Source of the DNA: Anaerococcus rubeinfantis
GTDB lineage: Bacteria; Bacillota; Clostridia; Tissierellales; Peptoniphilaceae
Assembly (NCBI RefSeq): GCF_001487145.1
Contig: NZ_LN913015.1
Location: 62,001-126,000 of the forward strand
Direction of reading: 5' to 3'
Length of the DNA: 64,000 nucleotides
The notes beneath the pieces were generated by a model. The model searched no databases. It worked only from the letters and a program-made list of their open reading frames with translations, and was not told where the DNA came from. Shown piece by piece: positions 8,698 to 16,666 of the stretch (position 1 is the stretch's first letter; each line of letters begins with the position of its first letter). Position numbers and translations under genes: made by a program.

Positions 8698-10453
8698 TTT
8701 CTTCTCCTTCACTTAGTTTTTTTCCATAAAGATATGATTCTCCTAAAAATCCCGCTGTTATCCACCTATCTTCTGCCTTTTTATTATCAAATTTATGAAC
8801 AAGTATTTGGCTTACAGTCCTATTAAGCCTTACATCCTTGGCGCTAATATTGTGTGCATAAGTTACAAGCAAATGTTCTAAGTTTTCAATTATCCTGGAA
8901 GTTTTTTGTCCACCCAAGAAATTCCTAATAAAGGTTAAATTTTTATCGCCAATATTTGAATAATTAAGCAATTTTCTCAAAACTTGTCCTACAGCAAAGA
9001 AGATTTCCTCGTCACCTTCAAGAGAAATATCTCCAGCTGATTCCAACTTTCTTTTCATATTTTCTTGAAAATCCATATAATTTTCCTCCTTTTTTTCAAA
9101 ATATTCTTTCAAAGATAAATAATAATTAAATTGTGTTATAGCCTTGGTCTTGTAATCATTTACAAGAGAATATTTAATAGAATCTTCCAAAAGTCTATCT
9201 AAAATCCTAACTATTTCTTTATTTTTATTATTTATTATGGCAAATTCCAAGCTTTTCCCATAGTTTAAAATTATCATTTTAAAATTCAATTCTTTTATAT
9301 TCAAATTCTCCAAATTATACTTATTTCTTTGGTAGTAATTATAGAAAAAAACTGAATCTATTTTATTTAAAAGTATATTTTTTTCAGTAATAAGTCCGTA
9401 CTTTTCTTCCCTTTTTGAAAAATCTTCGGCTTTAGCATTTTCTGGCAAATACTCTTCAATGTATTGGTTAATTTTAATTTCTATATCATCAAAATCTTTC
9501 GAATAAATATTATAATCTAAGATAGCCGCCTCATTTTTTTCAGGATACAAGAACAATTCAAAACCTATAAAATTTTTATTTTTTTCAAAACTTATTTCTT
9601 TATTTCCTGTATTAAAATATATTCTGTTATTTCCTCTTTTTACAGATGATGAAAGGTAAGAAAAAAATAAATTTTGTAATTTTGCCATATCTGCACTTAT
9701 TAAATAAGGTTGTTTTACCTTTCTAGATAAATTTTCTAAATAAGGCTTTTTATCATTTATTCCTAAATTATCATCAGAAACTCCGTAAGTTTTGCCATTT
9801 ACTTCTATATTATATTTATTCTTATTAAATAAATTTGTAAGCAAATACCTATCTTGCTCTCTTTGGTAAGCTTTTTTTGTTTTTTCTTCATCTTCATATA
9901 TAAAAAATATTTTGAAATAATCTTTTGAATTTTCATCAATATCAAATAATTCTTTCTTGTCAATGTTTTCAATAAGCCACTTCTCGATTTTTTCAGCTTC
10001 TTTTACATTTACAGGTTCTAATTTTTCTTCATTTTCCAAATAAAGATTTTTTGCTCTTTTATCCTTATATTTTTTGAGAGGATTTTTTAAAACCAAAAAA
10101 TACCTTTCAATAGCCTCATTATTAATCTTATCTTCATAAGAATTTTCCTTGAAGAAAAAACTATAATAATTAGAACTATGAATAGCTTTTTTATTGTCAA
10201 TACTTTTATTCATGTTTAAGAGATTGGAATTAAAATCCAAATCTCTAATAAAAGAATAATTTAAAGGCTGATTTTCGATTTTCTTTTCTTTTTTATCATA
10301 TTTTATCTTAAAACTTGGGCTAACCTCCCAATCTCCTTCGTCTTTCATAGTAACAAGATAATATTTACCATCTTTAGGAATATACCCTCTCATAACCATG
10401 TCAGGATCTTCGTCCAAATTCTTTTTAAAAATCTCCAAACATTCTTCTAGCAC
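8684..10453 (-). CDS. cas8b: Cascade large subunit Cas8b (Csh1/TM1802 family)
   Basis: Cas8b recognises the PAM and recruits Cas3. The 589-residue charged protein lies between cas6 and cas7, has the length of Cas8b/Csh1, and shows a C-terminal NRTVSQILVHKFDNKK...GFLGESYLYGKKL section like TM1802-type proteins. The start is GTG, preceded by a perfect AGGAGGTGATT; an ATG two bases upstream is out of frame and stops at once. Large subunits diverge quickly, so the call rests on context, length and the C-terminal pattern. A separate Cas11 would probably arise from an internal start here, but I cannot pick one. Confidence 0.88.
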   Translation of the reverse strand: MLEECLEIFKKNLDEDPDMVMRGYIPKDGKYYLVTMKDEGDWEVSPSFKIKYDKKEKKIENQPLNYSFIRDLDFNSNLLNMNKSIDNKKAIHSSNYYSFFFKENSYEDKINNEAIERYFLVLKNPLKKYKDKRAKNLYLENEEKLEPVNVKEAEKIEKWLIENIDKKELFDIDENSKDYFKIFFIYEDEEKTKKAYQREQDRYLLTNLFNKNKYNIEVNGKTYGVSDDNLGINDKKPYLENLSRKVKQPYLISADMAKLQNLFFSYLSSSVKRGNNRIYFNTGNKEISFEKNKNFIGFELFLYPEKNEAAILDYNIYSKDFDDIEIKINQYIEEYLPENAKAEDFSKREEKYGLITEKNILLNKIDSVFFYNYYQRNKYNLENLNIKELNFKMIILNYGKSLEFAIINNKNKEIVRILDRLLEDSIKYSLVNDYKTKAITQFNYYLSLKEYFEKKEENYMDFQENMKRKLESAGDISLEGDEEIFFAVGQVLRKLLNYSNIGDKNLTFIRNFLGGQKTSRIIENLEHLLVTYAHNISAKDVRLNRTVSQILVHKFDNKKAEDRWITAGFLGESYLYGKKLSEGEENDRA

Positions 10454-10464
10454 ATAATCACCTC

Positions 10465-11151
10465 CTAAATTAAATATTTGTATCCCAAAAATCCTGCCCC
10501 ATAAGCTGCATTTTCACTAAATGTAACACCAAGAGCAAAATAAGCTAATTCCTGACTTCTCTTATCCATATTAATTTCAAGCTCAAGCTTATCGCCCAAA
10601 AGTTTTATATTTTTAAATTTAAAAGCGATTGGCCCTTCATTCAAAAATTTAAGGCTTGTATAAAATTTCCCCTCTTCTACATTTTCATCAATGAAAAATT
10701 TGTATTTTTTAATTAAATTGTCTGTAATTCTCTTTTCAAATTCTTCCAAAGTCAAATTATCTTTCCAATATCCAAAATCATTTTTTATTATTATAGGATT
10801 TAGGGTAAATAATTTTGAAATTGGTGATTTTGGAATTACCCTAACATCAACAGTTAAATTTTTGAAAACCTTATCCTTATAATCAGAAAAACCATGCAAA
10901 ATATAATTTACAAATTCTTCATCAACTGATCTAATTCTGTACTGATAGACCATGTTTTTTTTGTAGAACTTTTTTATTGGATAAAGATTGTCGTGGCAGT
11001 AAGACTTATAATTTTTAGCTTTGTGCATATCTAAAAATTTTTCATTTTCTGACAAATAAGAAATTATTGCTTTTGAAATAAATTCCAAAGAATCTGACGA
11101 ATCAATATCTTCTAGTAAGAATGTTCTTATTTTCAGTTCATAAATTTTCAT
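10465..11151 (-). CDS. cas6: CRISPR pre-crRNA endoribonuclease Cas6
   Basis: Cas6 cuts the repeat RNA to leave the 8-nt 5' handle. The C-terminus SENAAYGAGFLGYKYL is the glycine-rich loop of the Cas6 RAMP fold, after the usual LAYFALGVTF helix start. A histidine/tyrosine-rich N-terminal region (HKAKNYKSYCHDNLYPIKKF) may contribute the active site. The length of 228 residues is normal. GGATGGTGA precedes the ATG. It is the first gene of the cas operon, and its leader contains degenerate CRISPR repeats. Confidence 0.93.
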   Translation of the reverse strand: MKIYELKIRTFLLEDIDSSDSLEFISKAIISYLSENEKFLDMHKAKNYKSYCHDNLYPIKKFYKKNMVYQYRIRSVDEEFVNYILHGFSDYKDKVFKNLTVDVRVIPKSPISKLFTLNPIIIKNDFGYWKDNLTLEEFEKRITDNLIKKYKFFIDENVEEGKFYTSLKFLNEGPIAFKFKNIKLLGDKLELEINMDKRSQELAYFALGVTFSENAAYGAGFLGYKYLI

Positions 11152-11202
11152 TTTTCACCATCCTTTTCTTAAATATTTCAAACTGATTACTAAAAATAAT
11201 AA

Positions 11203-11285
11203 TAAATTTTACATCTCATGTTAATAATTAAACTCGTATGTATTTAATTTTTTAATATTCAAAATTTATCAAATTAATAATCAAC
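11203..11285 (-). repeat. Degenerate CRISPR mini-array in the cas6 leader
   Basis: Two repeat-like sequences in the same orientation as the array. The one at 11256-11285 matches the 30-nt repeat at 20 positions, including an unbroken eight-base end (TAATCAAC on the plus strand) and the TTCAA near the other end. The one at 11203-11233 has a 19-base core (11210-11228) with 17 matches. Between them is a 22-nt AT-rich spacer-like gap (11234-11255), shorter than the real spacers. A further piece, GATTACTAA at 11185-11193, is the repeat core in reverse orientation. The pair lies between the putative cas promoter and the cas6 start, so it would be transcribed. It is either a relic array or a crRNA-like regulator. 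Confidence 0.6.
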
Positions 11286-11322
11286 TTTAATAATATTTTA
11301 CCCATCATTTAACTAATATCTC

Positions 11323-11351
11323 ATTATTGAATTTTATATTGTTAAATTCAA
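11323..11351 (-). promoter_or_regulatory. Putative cas operon promoter
   Basis: On the minus strand TTGAAT (-35) and AATAAT (-10) are separated by 17 bases. A transcript from here would start near 11316 and carry about 165 nt of leader, including the repeat-like sequences, before cas6. AT-rich DNA makes such matches common, so this is moderate evidence. Confidence 0.45.
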
Positions 11352-11367
11352 AATAAAATAATATAAT
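11339..11367 (+). promoter_or_regulatory. Putative panDC promoter
   Basis: TTGTTA (-35), a 17-base spacer and a perfect TATAAT (-10) point toward panD. This predicts a start near 11374 and a long leader of about 165 nt. It overlaps the putative cas promoter on the other strand, so the two could compete. Confidence 0.55.
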
Positions 11368-11480
11368 ACCCCTAGAGATAGTATTTAAGTTTTAAAACTA
11401 TACTCTTTTACACCATTATATTTAATTTTTAAAAAAACGAGCTTATATATTTAGTGAGACTCAAAATAATTTGTAATTTG

Positions 11481-11529
11481 GCAAGGATTTTGGTTTTTTT
11501 TTGTATAAACTTTTTCCTTGCTTTTTTTT
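11481..11529 (+). terminator. Terminator-like hairpin in the panD leader (possible attenuator)
   Basis: GCAAGGA (11481-11487) pairs with TCCTTGC (11515-11521), and eight T residues follow. The T-tract ends one base before the AGGAG of panD. An intrinsic terminator lying between promoter and ribosome binding site suggests attenuation. No known riboswitch class was recognised in the preceding leader. Confidence 0.5.
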
Positions 11530-11539
11530 AGGAGATTTT

Positions 11540-11923
11540 ATGGAAATTGAAATGTTAAAAGGAAAAATTCATAGGGCTACTGTGACTCAGGCTGAACTTA
11601 ACTATGTTGGATCCATTACTGTTGATGAAGTTTTACTCGAGGGTTCTGGAATTAGAGAGTATCAAAAGGTTCAAGTAGTCGATATTAATAATGGAAATAG
11701 ACTTGAAACTTATACCATTGCCGGTGAAAAAAACAGCGGAGTTATTTGTTTAAATGGAGCTGCTGCAAGACTTTTTGCACCTGGTGATAAGGTAATAATT
11801 ATGGCTTATGCCTCTTATAGTGAAAAAGATTTGGAAAATTATAGTCCAAAGGTTGTTTTTGTTGATGATGAAAATAAAATCAAAAAAATTTCATCTTACG
11901 AAAAACACGGAACTTTGTTGTAG
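11540..11923 (+). CDS. panD: Aspartate 1-decarboxylase PanD
   Basis: Makes beta-alanine from L-aspartate for pantothenate synthesis. It is a pyruvoyl enzyme that cleaves itself. The processing site Gly-Ser is seen in [16 protein letters not shown] (about residues 20-35), after the signature [19 protein letters not shown] and NGAAARL complete the double-psi beta-barrel. I start at the ATG reading [13 protein letters not shown], with TAGGAG ahead. An in-frame TTG 39 bases earlier lies within the terminator-like hairpin and is unlikely. The length (127) is normal. It is followed by panC after 53 bases. Confidence 0.96.
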   Translation: MEIEMLKGKIHRATVTQAELNYVGSITVDEVLLEGSGIREYQKVQVVDINNGNRLETYTIAGEKNSGVICLNGAAARLFAPGDKVIIMAYASYSEKDLENYSPKVVFVDDENKIKKISSYEKHGTLL

Positions 11924-11976
11924 ATAATTTTAGTGGTGTAATAGGCTATCTCTAAATATTTTTAGAGGAGAAGAAA

Positions 11977-12816
11977 ATGAAAGTTATCAAAAAAATTGAT
12001 GAATTGAGAGAGATTTTAAAGGAATTTAAAAAAGAAGGAAAATCCATCGGCCTTGTTCCTACTATGGGATTTTTGCACAAGGGCCATGCAAGCCTAATTA
12101 AAAAGGCTGTCGAAGAAAATGACATCGTTGTTGTTTCTGATTTTGTAAATCCAATCCAATTTGGACCAAATGAGGATTTGGAGGCTTATCCTAGAGATAT
12201 AAATGCTGATAGCAAATTGTGCGAAGACTTGGAAGCTGATTTTATTTTTAATCCAGACCCAAGCGAAATGTACCATGACAAAAAAGCCTTTGTTGATATT
12301 GAAGGTCTTTCTGATAATTTATGTGGATCAAGAAGGGAAGGACATTTTAGGGGAGTTTGTACAGTTTGTACAAAATTATTTAATATTGTAGGACCTGACA
12401 GGGCATATTTTGGACAAAAAGATGCCCAACAACTTTCAATTATTAAAAAATTAGTTTTCGATTTAAATATTCCTATTGAAATTGTTGCTTGCCCAATCGT
12501 AAGAGAAGATGACGGACTTGCCATGTCTTCAAGAAATACTTATCTTTCCGCTGACGAAAGAAAGGCTGCTCTTTGCCTATCAAAGGCAATTTTTGAGGGA
12601 GAAAAAATGGCAAAAGAAGGATCAAGCGTAAAAGAAGTTTTAGAAAAAATGAAAGAGATAATTTCATCAGAAAAACTTGCAAAAATAGACTACATCAGCG
12701 CCGTTGACCTTGAAACAATAAAAGACGTAGATAATTTTGACAAAGATACATTGGTTGCCATAGCAGTTTATATTGGAAAAACCAGATTAATTGATAATTT
12801 TATTTACGAGGTCTAA
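11977..12816 (+). CDS. panC: Pantothenate synthetase PanC
   Basis: ATP-dependent ligation of pantoate with beta-alanine. The HxGH-type nucleotidyltransferase signature VPTMGFLHKGHASLIKKA is at residues 27-44, and the second ATP-binding motif AMSSRNTYLS near 182-191. Pantoate-binding residues lie in FVNPIQFGPNEDL, and KMSK-like chemistry is served by the SSRN loop. 279 residues, normal. A strong GAGGAG lies upstream. It sits between panD and a BASS transporter, with panB and panE absent here, which argues that pantoate or ketopantoate is made elsewhere or imported. Confidence 0.97.
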   Translation: MKVIKKIDELREILKEFKKEGKSIGLVPTMGFLHKGHASLIKKAVEENDIVVVSDFVNPIQFGPNEDLEAYPRDINADSKLCEDLEADFIFNPDPSEMYHDKKAFVDIEGLSDNLCGSRREGHFRGVCTVCTKLFNIVGPDRAYFGQKDAQQLSIIKKLVFDLNIPIEIVACPIVREDDGLAMSSRNTYLSADERKAALCLSKAIFEGEKMAKEGSSVKEVLEKMKEIISSEKLAKIDYISAVDLETIKDVDNFDKDTLVAIAVYIGKTRLIDNFIYEV

Positions 12817-12818
12817 AG

Positions 12819-13775
12819 ATGGAAAAATTTTCAAGAATTTCAGATAAAATAACTCAAAATATCGGTTTAATTATTGTAATATTTTCAGTAGTAGCTTATT
12901 TTGTACCAGATTATTTTTCTTGGATGACAAATTACACCACAATTTTTCTTGCCCTTGCCATGTTTGGAATGGGAACTTCAATCGAAGCTGATGCTTTTAA
13001 GAAAATTTTAAAAAATCCTAGGGATATTTTTATAGGAGCTTTGGCACAATTTACAATTATGCCCCTACTTGCTTGGATTTTGGCTGTAGGTTTTGATGTA
13101 AACAGAGATATAGCTTTGGGAATTATTCTTGTTGGTGCCTGCCCTGGAGGAACTGCATCAAATGTAATCACCCACATAGCTGGAGGAAATGTTTCAATGT
13201 CAGTTTCAATGACAATTTTATCAACCCTCCTCGCTCCAATTGTCACACCTTTTTTGGTATATCTTTTGGCAGGAAGATGGGTTGAGGTTTCAATTTTCGC
13301 CATGTTTAAATCAGTTGTGACAGTCGTTTTAATACCAGTTTTGATGGGAATTTTCGCAAAAAAATTAAGCCCCGAAAAAATGGAAAAATCAAAATCAATT
13401 TTCCCATTAATATCATCCCTTGCAATTATTTTAATAATTTCAGGAATAATTGGAGCAAATGCAGAAAAAATTGCAAAATCTGGACTAATCGTCTTATTAA
13501 TAGTAATGATTCACAATGCTTTAGGACTTTTGTTGGGACTTGGCGTTTCCAAATTATTCAAAATGGATTACGACAAGCAAACAGCCCTATCAATCGAAGT
13601 GGGAATGCAAAATTCCGGCCTTGCTATCCAACTTGCAACAGCAAATTTCGCCCTAAACCCACTAGCAACCCTCCCAGGCGCAATTTTTTCAATCTGGCAC
13701 AATATTTCAGGTTCAATTTTTGCATCAATTAGAAGAAAAGACGTAAAAGAAATTGCCCTTGCTAGGGAAAAATAA
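12819..13775 (+). CDS. BASS-family transporter, probable ketopantoate/pantoate importer (PanS-like)
   Basis: A 318-residue inner-membrane protein with about ten hydrophobic segments and the bile acid:sodium symporter pattern: GMGTSIEADAFKKILKNPRD near 50-70, the GACPGGTASNVITHIAGGN sodium-site motif near 106-124, and QNSGLAIQLATANF in the second inverted repeat. It begins two bases after panC and is clearly co-transcribed. PanS, a BASS member in Salmonella, carries ketopantoate, so the context supports import of the missing precursor. The family also moves other organic anions, so the substrate is inferred from neighbours. Confidence 0.85.
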   Translation: MEKFSRISDKITQNIGLIIVIFSVVAYFVPDYFSWMTNYTTIFLALAMFGMGTSIEADAFKKILKNPRDIFIGALAQFTIMPLLAWILAVGFDVNRDIALGIILVGACPGGTASNVITHIAGGNVSMSVSMTILSTLLAPIVTPFLVYLLAGRWVEVSIFAMFKSVVTVVLIPVLMGIFAKKLSPEKMEKSKSIFPLISSLAIILIISGIIGANAEKIAKSGLIVLLIVMIHNALGLLLGLGVSKLFKMDYDKQTALSIEVGMQNSGLAIQLATANFALNPLATLPGAIFSIWHNISGSIFASIRRKDVKEIALAREK

Positions 13776-13782
13776 ATATAAA

Positions 13783-13813
13783 AAAAGATGAGGAAATTAA
13801 TCCTCATCTTTTT
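13783..13813 (+). terminator. Terminator of the panDC-BASS operon
   Basis: AAAGATGAGGA and TCCTCATCTTT form an 11-pair stem with an AATTAA loop followed by seven T. The right arm is also present downstream of the aldolase gene (about 15529), as part of the duplicated segment. Confidence 0.85.
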
Positions 13814-13960
13814 TTATATTTCTTGTCTTTGAGAGTTTCCTCTTATGTCAACTTCTATTATTTTTTAGGCTCATCATTCTATAGCCGTAAAAATATTTGT
13901 TAGCTTTGCTTTTGAGCATGAGTGGTTTGGAATTATTTGGATTTTTTGCCAAACTATAAA
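13814..13960 (-). pseudogene. Decayed duplicate of the 3' end of the D-threonine aldolase-like gene
   Basis: About 145 bases closely match the last part of the gene ending at 15545 (my hand alignment gives roughly 85-90 percent identity). Reading the minus strand, the Zn-site segment IQIIPNHSCS and the final EVDIRGNSQRQEI are still legible, but in different frames, with small deletions between them. Nothing upstream of this remains and there is no start. It is a non-functional fragment lying on the other side of the DUF438 gene from the intact copy. Confidence 0.85.
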
Positions 13961-14015
13961 TCACTTTTATATTAATTTATTAAATAATTAAGATTTAAAA
14001 TAAAAAGGATTTTTT

Positions 14016-15380
14016 CTATTTCATCCTAGCCTTATCCCAAATATCAAGATAGGATTTGTAGAAAGAAAGATCTTGGACAGTTTCCAAAACTCCTAAATAA
14101 TTTCCGTCCTTATCCCTAACTGCATAGTAGGTCACAGCGTGGTCATTGCCCTTTATGTTTTTTATGATTTGAAATTTATCCTTGCTTCCTTCCTTAAATT
14201 CACCGATAAGCTTTCTTACAATTGGCTCAACTTGTGGTGGGTGGCATGAATAAACTTCTCTTCCTAAGGATGTTTTTGCCCTTTTAAAAATTTTTTCACC
14301 CTTTATATTATTATAATAAGCATTTATATCATTTTTATCTACAAAAGTTATCTCAATTTCTAAAGTATCAAGAAGGGCCTCAAGCTCATCAACTTTCATC
14401 TTTCCCTTAGAAAAATAAATATATCCATCCATAGAATCTTTCTCATTGTTTGTATTTTCTCCATCATCCCAAATTTCTTTTTTGATTATATCATCAGGAT
14501 AATCTTTCAAATCCTCATAAAGTCCCAAAAAATCTTCATTTGAAATCACATCTTCCATCAAAGGATACAAGATATTTTCTTCCTTATAAGTCATCTCCCT
14601 TGCTCTTTCAAAAGTCTTTTTCAATTCATCAAAATCAGATTTTTTGAAAGCTCTTTTGAAATTTTTAGAAATTTCTATATCCACGCCCCACATAATTTCA
14701 GATGGACCTGGCTTTTTATAATTTTCCTTTAACAAAGGATAAATCAAATCTCCCTTTTTCCTATAATGTGAAGTGATTTTATTAGATATATCCTTAATTT
14801 TTTCAAAATCTTGGCTGTTTTCTCCTAAATCGATAAGTTCTTTAATTTTTTCATTTTCCAAAAAGAAAAACCTAAGAGGATGACCAGAAATATTTATTAA
14901 TTTCAAATCCTTTCCTTCTTCACTTTCAGTTTTTCCATGAAAAAGTGAGGAATGTACATCACAAAGCCTTTGGACATCAGCCCTATCAACTCCCCCTTCA
15001 AGAAGAGCTTCTTCAGCATCCATAATTTCAGAAGATGAAACATTTTCGAAATTTTTTACAAAATCTTTTCTAACACTTTCAAGGTCTTCTCCTTCTGACA
15101 ATCTTTTTACATAAGATTTAATGAGTTCTCTCCTATTTTTTACCTCTAAATCATCATAAGAGTTAATAATTTCATAACCCAAATCTTCTAATTTTTTGTC
15201 AACATTATCAATTCCAACCATCTTTGCTCCGCGCCTAATAGACATTTTTTTGCCCATAGTTTTAAGCATAAGGGGATTGGAAAGATTTTTAAAACCAAGA
15301 TCTATAAGATCTTTTTTCAATTTATCATCACGATTAACTAAATCATAAATCGCCTTATTAATATCAATTTTTTTCGCCAT
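14016..15380 (-). CDS. DUF1858/DUF438 protein with hemerythrin-like and PAS domains
   Basis: A 454-residue soluble protein. Domains in order: DUF1858-like segment (residues 1-60, with DLVNRDDKLKKDLIDLGF and ANPL-like SNPLMLKTMGKK); DUF438 helical domain (about 70-165); a hemerythrin/HHE-like helical bundle (about 175-300) with metal-ligand candidates ISGHPLRFF, ITSHYRKK and KEENILYPLMED; and a C-terminal PAS domain (about 335-450) with the RAKTSLGREVYSCHPP signature. Proteins of this build are thought to sense oxygen or nitric oxide in anaerobes; that is inference. The start MAKKIDINKA is taken because GGAGGATATT lies just before it; an earlier in-frame ATG would run through that site. Confidence 0.8.
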   Translation of the reverse strand: MAKKIDINKAIYDLVNRDDKLKKDLIDLGFKNLSNPLMLKTMGKKMSIRRGAKMVGIDNVDKKLEDLGYEIINSYDDLEVKNRRELIKSYVKRLSEGEDLESVRKDFVKNFENVSSSEIMDAEEALLEGGVDRADVQRLCDVHSSLFHGKTESEEGKDLKLINISGHPLRFFFLENEKIKELIDLGENSQDFEKIKDISNKITSHYRKKGDLIYPLLKENYKKPGPSEIMWGVDIEISKNFKRAFKKSDFDELKKTFERAREMTYKEENILYPLMEDVISNEDFLGLYEDLKDYPDDIIKKEIWDDGENTNNEKDSMDGYIYFSKGKMKVDELEALLDTLEIEITFVDKNDINAYYNNIKGEKIFKRAKTSLGREVYSCHPPQVEPIVRKLIGEFKEGSKDKFQIIKNIKGNDHAVTYYAVRDKDGNYLGVLETVQDLSFYKSYLDIWDKARMK

Positions 15381-15483
15381 AATATCCTCCAATATTATTA
15401 TACTCTTCAATTGATAATGTCTATTATTTGCATAAAAAAGAAGAAATTTACTGATATCTAATCTTTTCTATCTTACGATAAAA

Positions 15484-15508
15484 AAAGACCAAGCAATATT
15501 GCTTGGTC
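15484..15508 (-). terminator. Terminator of the D-amino-acid operon
   Basis: A perfect 22-bp palindrome (GACCAAGCAAT / ATTGCTTGGTC, 15487-15508) is followed on the minus strand by TTTTTTT. It ends the dsdA-GntP-aldolase transcript. Confidence 0.85.
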
Positions 15509-15526
15509 AGAGACTGTTGACAAACT
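15509..15526. mobile_element. Solo end of the palindromic element family
   Basis: AGAGACTGTTGACAAACT matches the R end of the elements at 44.7, 49.55 and 56.2 kb (core TGTTGACAAACT). It abuts a terminator hairpin, as other copies do, but the rest of the element is absent. It is probably an excision or deletion scar. Confidence 0.5.
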
Positions 15527-15544
15527 AATCCTCATCTTTTTATT

Positions 15545-16654
15545 TTATATTTCTTGTCTTTGAGAGTTTCCTCTTATGTCAACTTCTATTATTTTTTCAA
15601 GCTCATCATTTCTGTAGCCGTAAAAATAATTTGTTAGGTTCGCTGTTGAGCATGAGTGGTTTGGGATTATTTGAACTCTTTGTCCTACTTTTAATCCCTT
15701 TTTATCATCTTGAACTTTTCCTACTTCTTCTGATAGGGATTCTATCAAACAATTTTCATGTCCAACTATAACTCCATGACCCTTTATTGAATCATTTCCA
15801 TGAGCTCCCTTATCAAGTCCCAAACATTTTGCTCCTGCATCTATCATAAAGGTATTTTCTCTTGGATTTGATGTAACTGATGCCAAAACTCTTAGGGCGC
15901 AGTCTTCTTCTTTTGCAATTCCCAAAGACATTTGGATTGCATCCAAAAATACATAATTTCCTGGATGAAATACATTTATTGTATCATCTTTTACAGCTTT
16001 TAAATATGTTGGAGTTGATCCTGAAGTCACATATTTTATTTCATATCCTTCATCTTCCAAAACTTTTTTCGCATAAGCCAAAGTTTCGATTTCATCTTGC
16101 ACAAATTTGTCCACTTCTTCTGGAAGAGAGGATGAGTAAACATGACCTGGGTGGGATGAAATTCCTACAAAATTTAAGTTTTTAAATTCTTTCATTTTTT
16201 CGGCAAATTCTAGAATATTTTCTTTTTCTATTCCAAATCTATTTAAGCCACAATCAACAATTATAGTGTAGTTGATTTTTGCATTTTCTTTTTTAGCTTT
16301 TTCGTTTATTAATTTTCCTGCTTCTAGGTTATCGATCCTAACTATAAAATTAGATTTTTTGGATAAATTTATAATTCTTTCTATGGCAAGTTCATCTGAA
16401 ACTGGATAGGCATACATAATATTTTCAAATCCAGCTTCAAAAGATTTTTCACACTCGTCCAAAGTTCCACACAAAACTCCACTAGCCTTATTTTCTTTTT
16501 GCATTTTTAAAATTTCGCTTGATTTGTGTGTTTTAATCATTGGCCAAATTTCTTTATTATTTTCTATTGCCAAATTGTGAAATCTTTTTATATTATTTTC
16601 TAAAGCATCAAGATTTAAAATTATTGATGGGGTTTTTAGTTCATTTAATTTCAT
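15545..16654 (-). CDS. D-threonine aldolase / metal-dependent D-serine dehydratase-like PLP enzyme
   Basis: A 369-residue enzyme with an alanine-racemase-like N-terminal barrel and a D-ser_dehydrat C-terminal domain. The PLP lysine is expected in WPMIKTHKSSEI (residues 37-48). The zinc ligands of this fold are seen in IIPNHSCSTANL as His-x-Cys near residue 341. Family members cleave D-threonine to glycine and acetaldehyde or deaminate D-serine. It is the last gene of an operon with dsdA and a GntP permease, so it acts on D-hydroxy amino acids; which one cannot be decided. A decayed partial copy of its 3' end lies at 13.8 kb. Confidence 0.85.
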   Translation of the reverse strand: MKLNELKTPSIILNLDALENNIKRFHNLAIENNKEIWPMIKTHKSSEILKMQKENKASGVLCGTLDECEKSFEAGFENIMYAYPVSDELAIERIINLSKKSNFIVRIDNLEAGKLINEKAKKENAKINYTIIVDCGLNRFGIEKENILEFAEKMKEFKNLNFVGISSHPGHVYSSSLPEEVDKFVQDEIETLAYAKKVLEDEGYEIKYVTSGSTPTYLKAVKDDTINVFHPGNYVFLDAIQMSLGIAKEEDCALRVLASVTSNPRENTFMIDAGAKCLGLDKGAHGNDSIKGHGVIVGHENCLIESLSEEVGKVQDDKKGLKVGQRVQIIPNHSCSTANLTNYFYGYRNDELEKIIEVDIRGNSQRQEI

Positions 16655-16666
16655 ATTTTTCTCCTA

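Noticed and set aside
11290-11330. Mini-ORFs ahead of cas6 (ATG AGA TAT TAG; an 18-codon frame) as a CreT-like toxin
   Set aside because: No ribosome binding site, no tandem rare codons and no matching target for the mini-spacer could be shown.
11241-11430. Twelve-base match between the mini-spacer and 11419-11430 as proof of promoter targeting
   Set aside because: Both sequences contain only A and T; such matches are expected by chance here.
12094-12682. Antisense ORFs inside panC
   Set aside because: Shadows in a well-conserved gene, no start signals.
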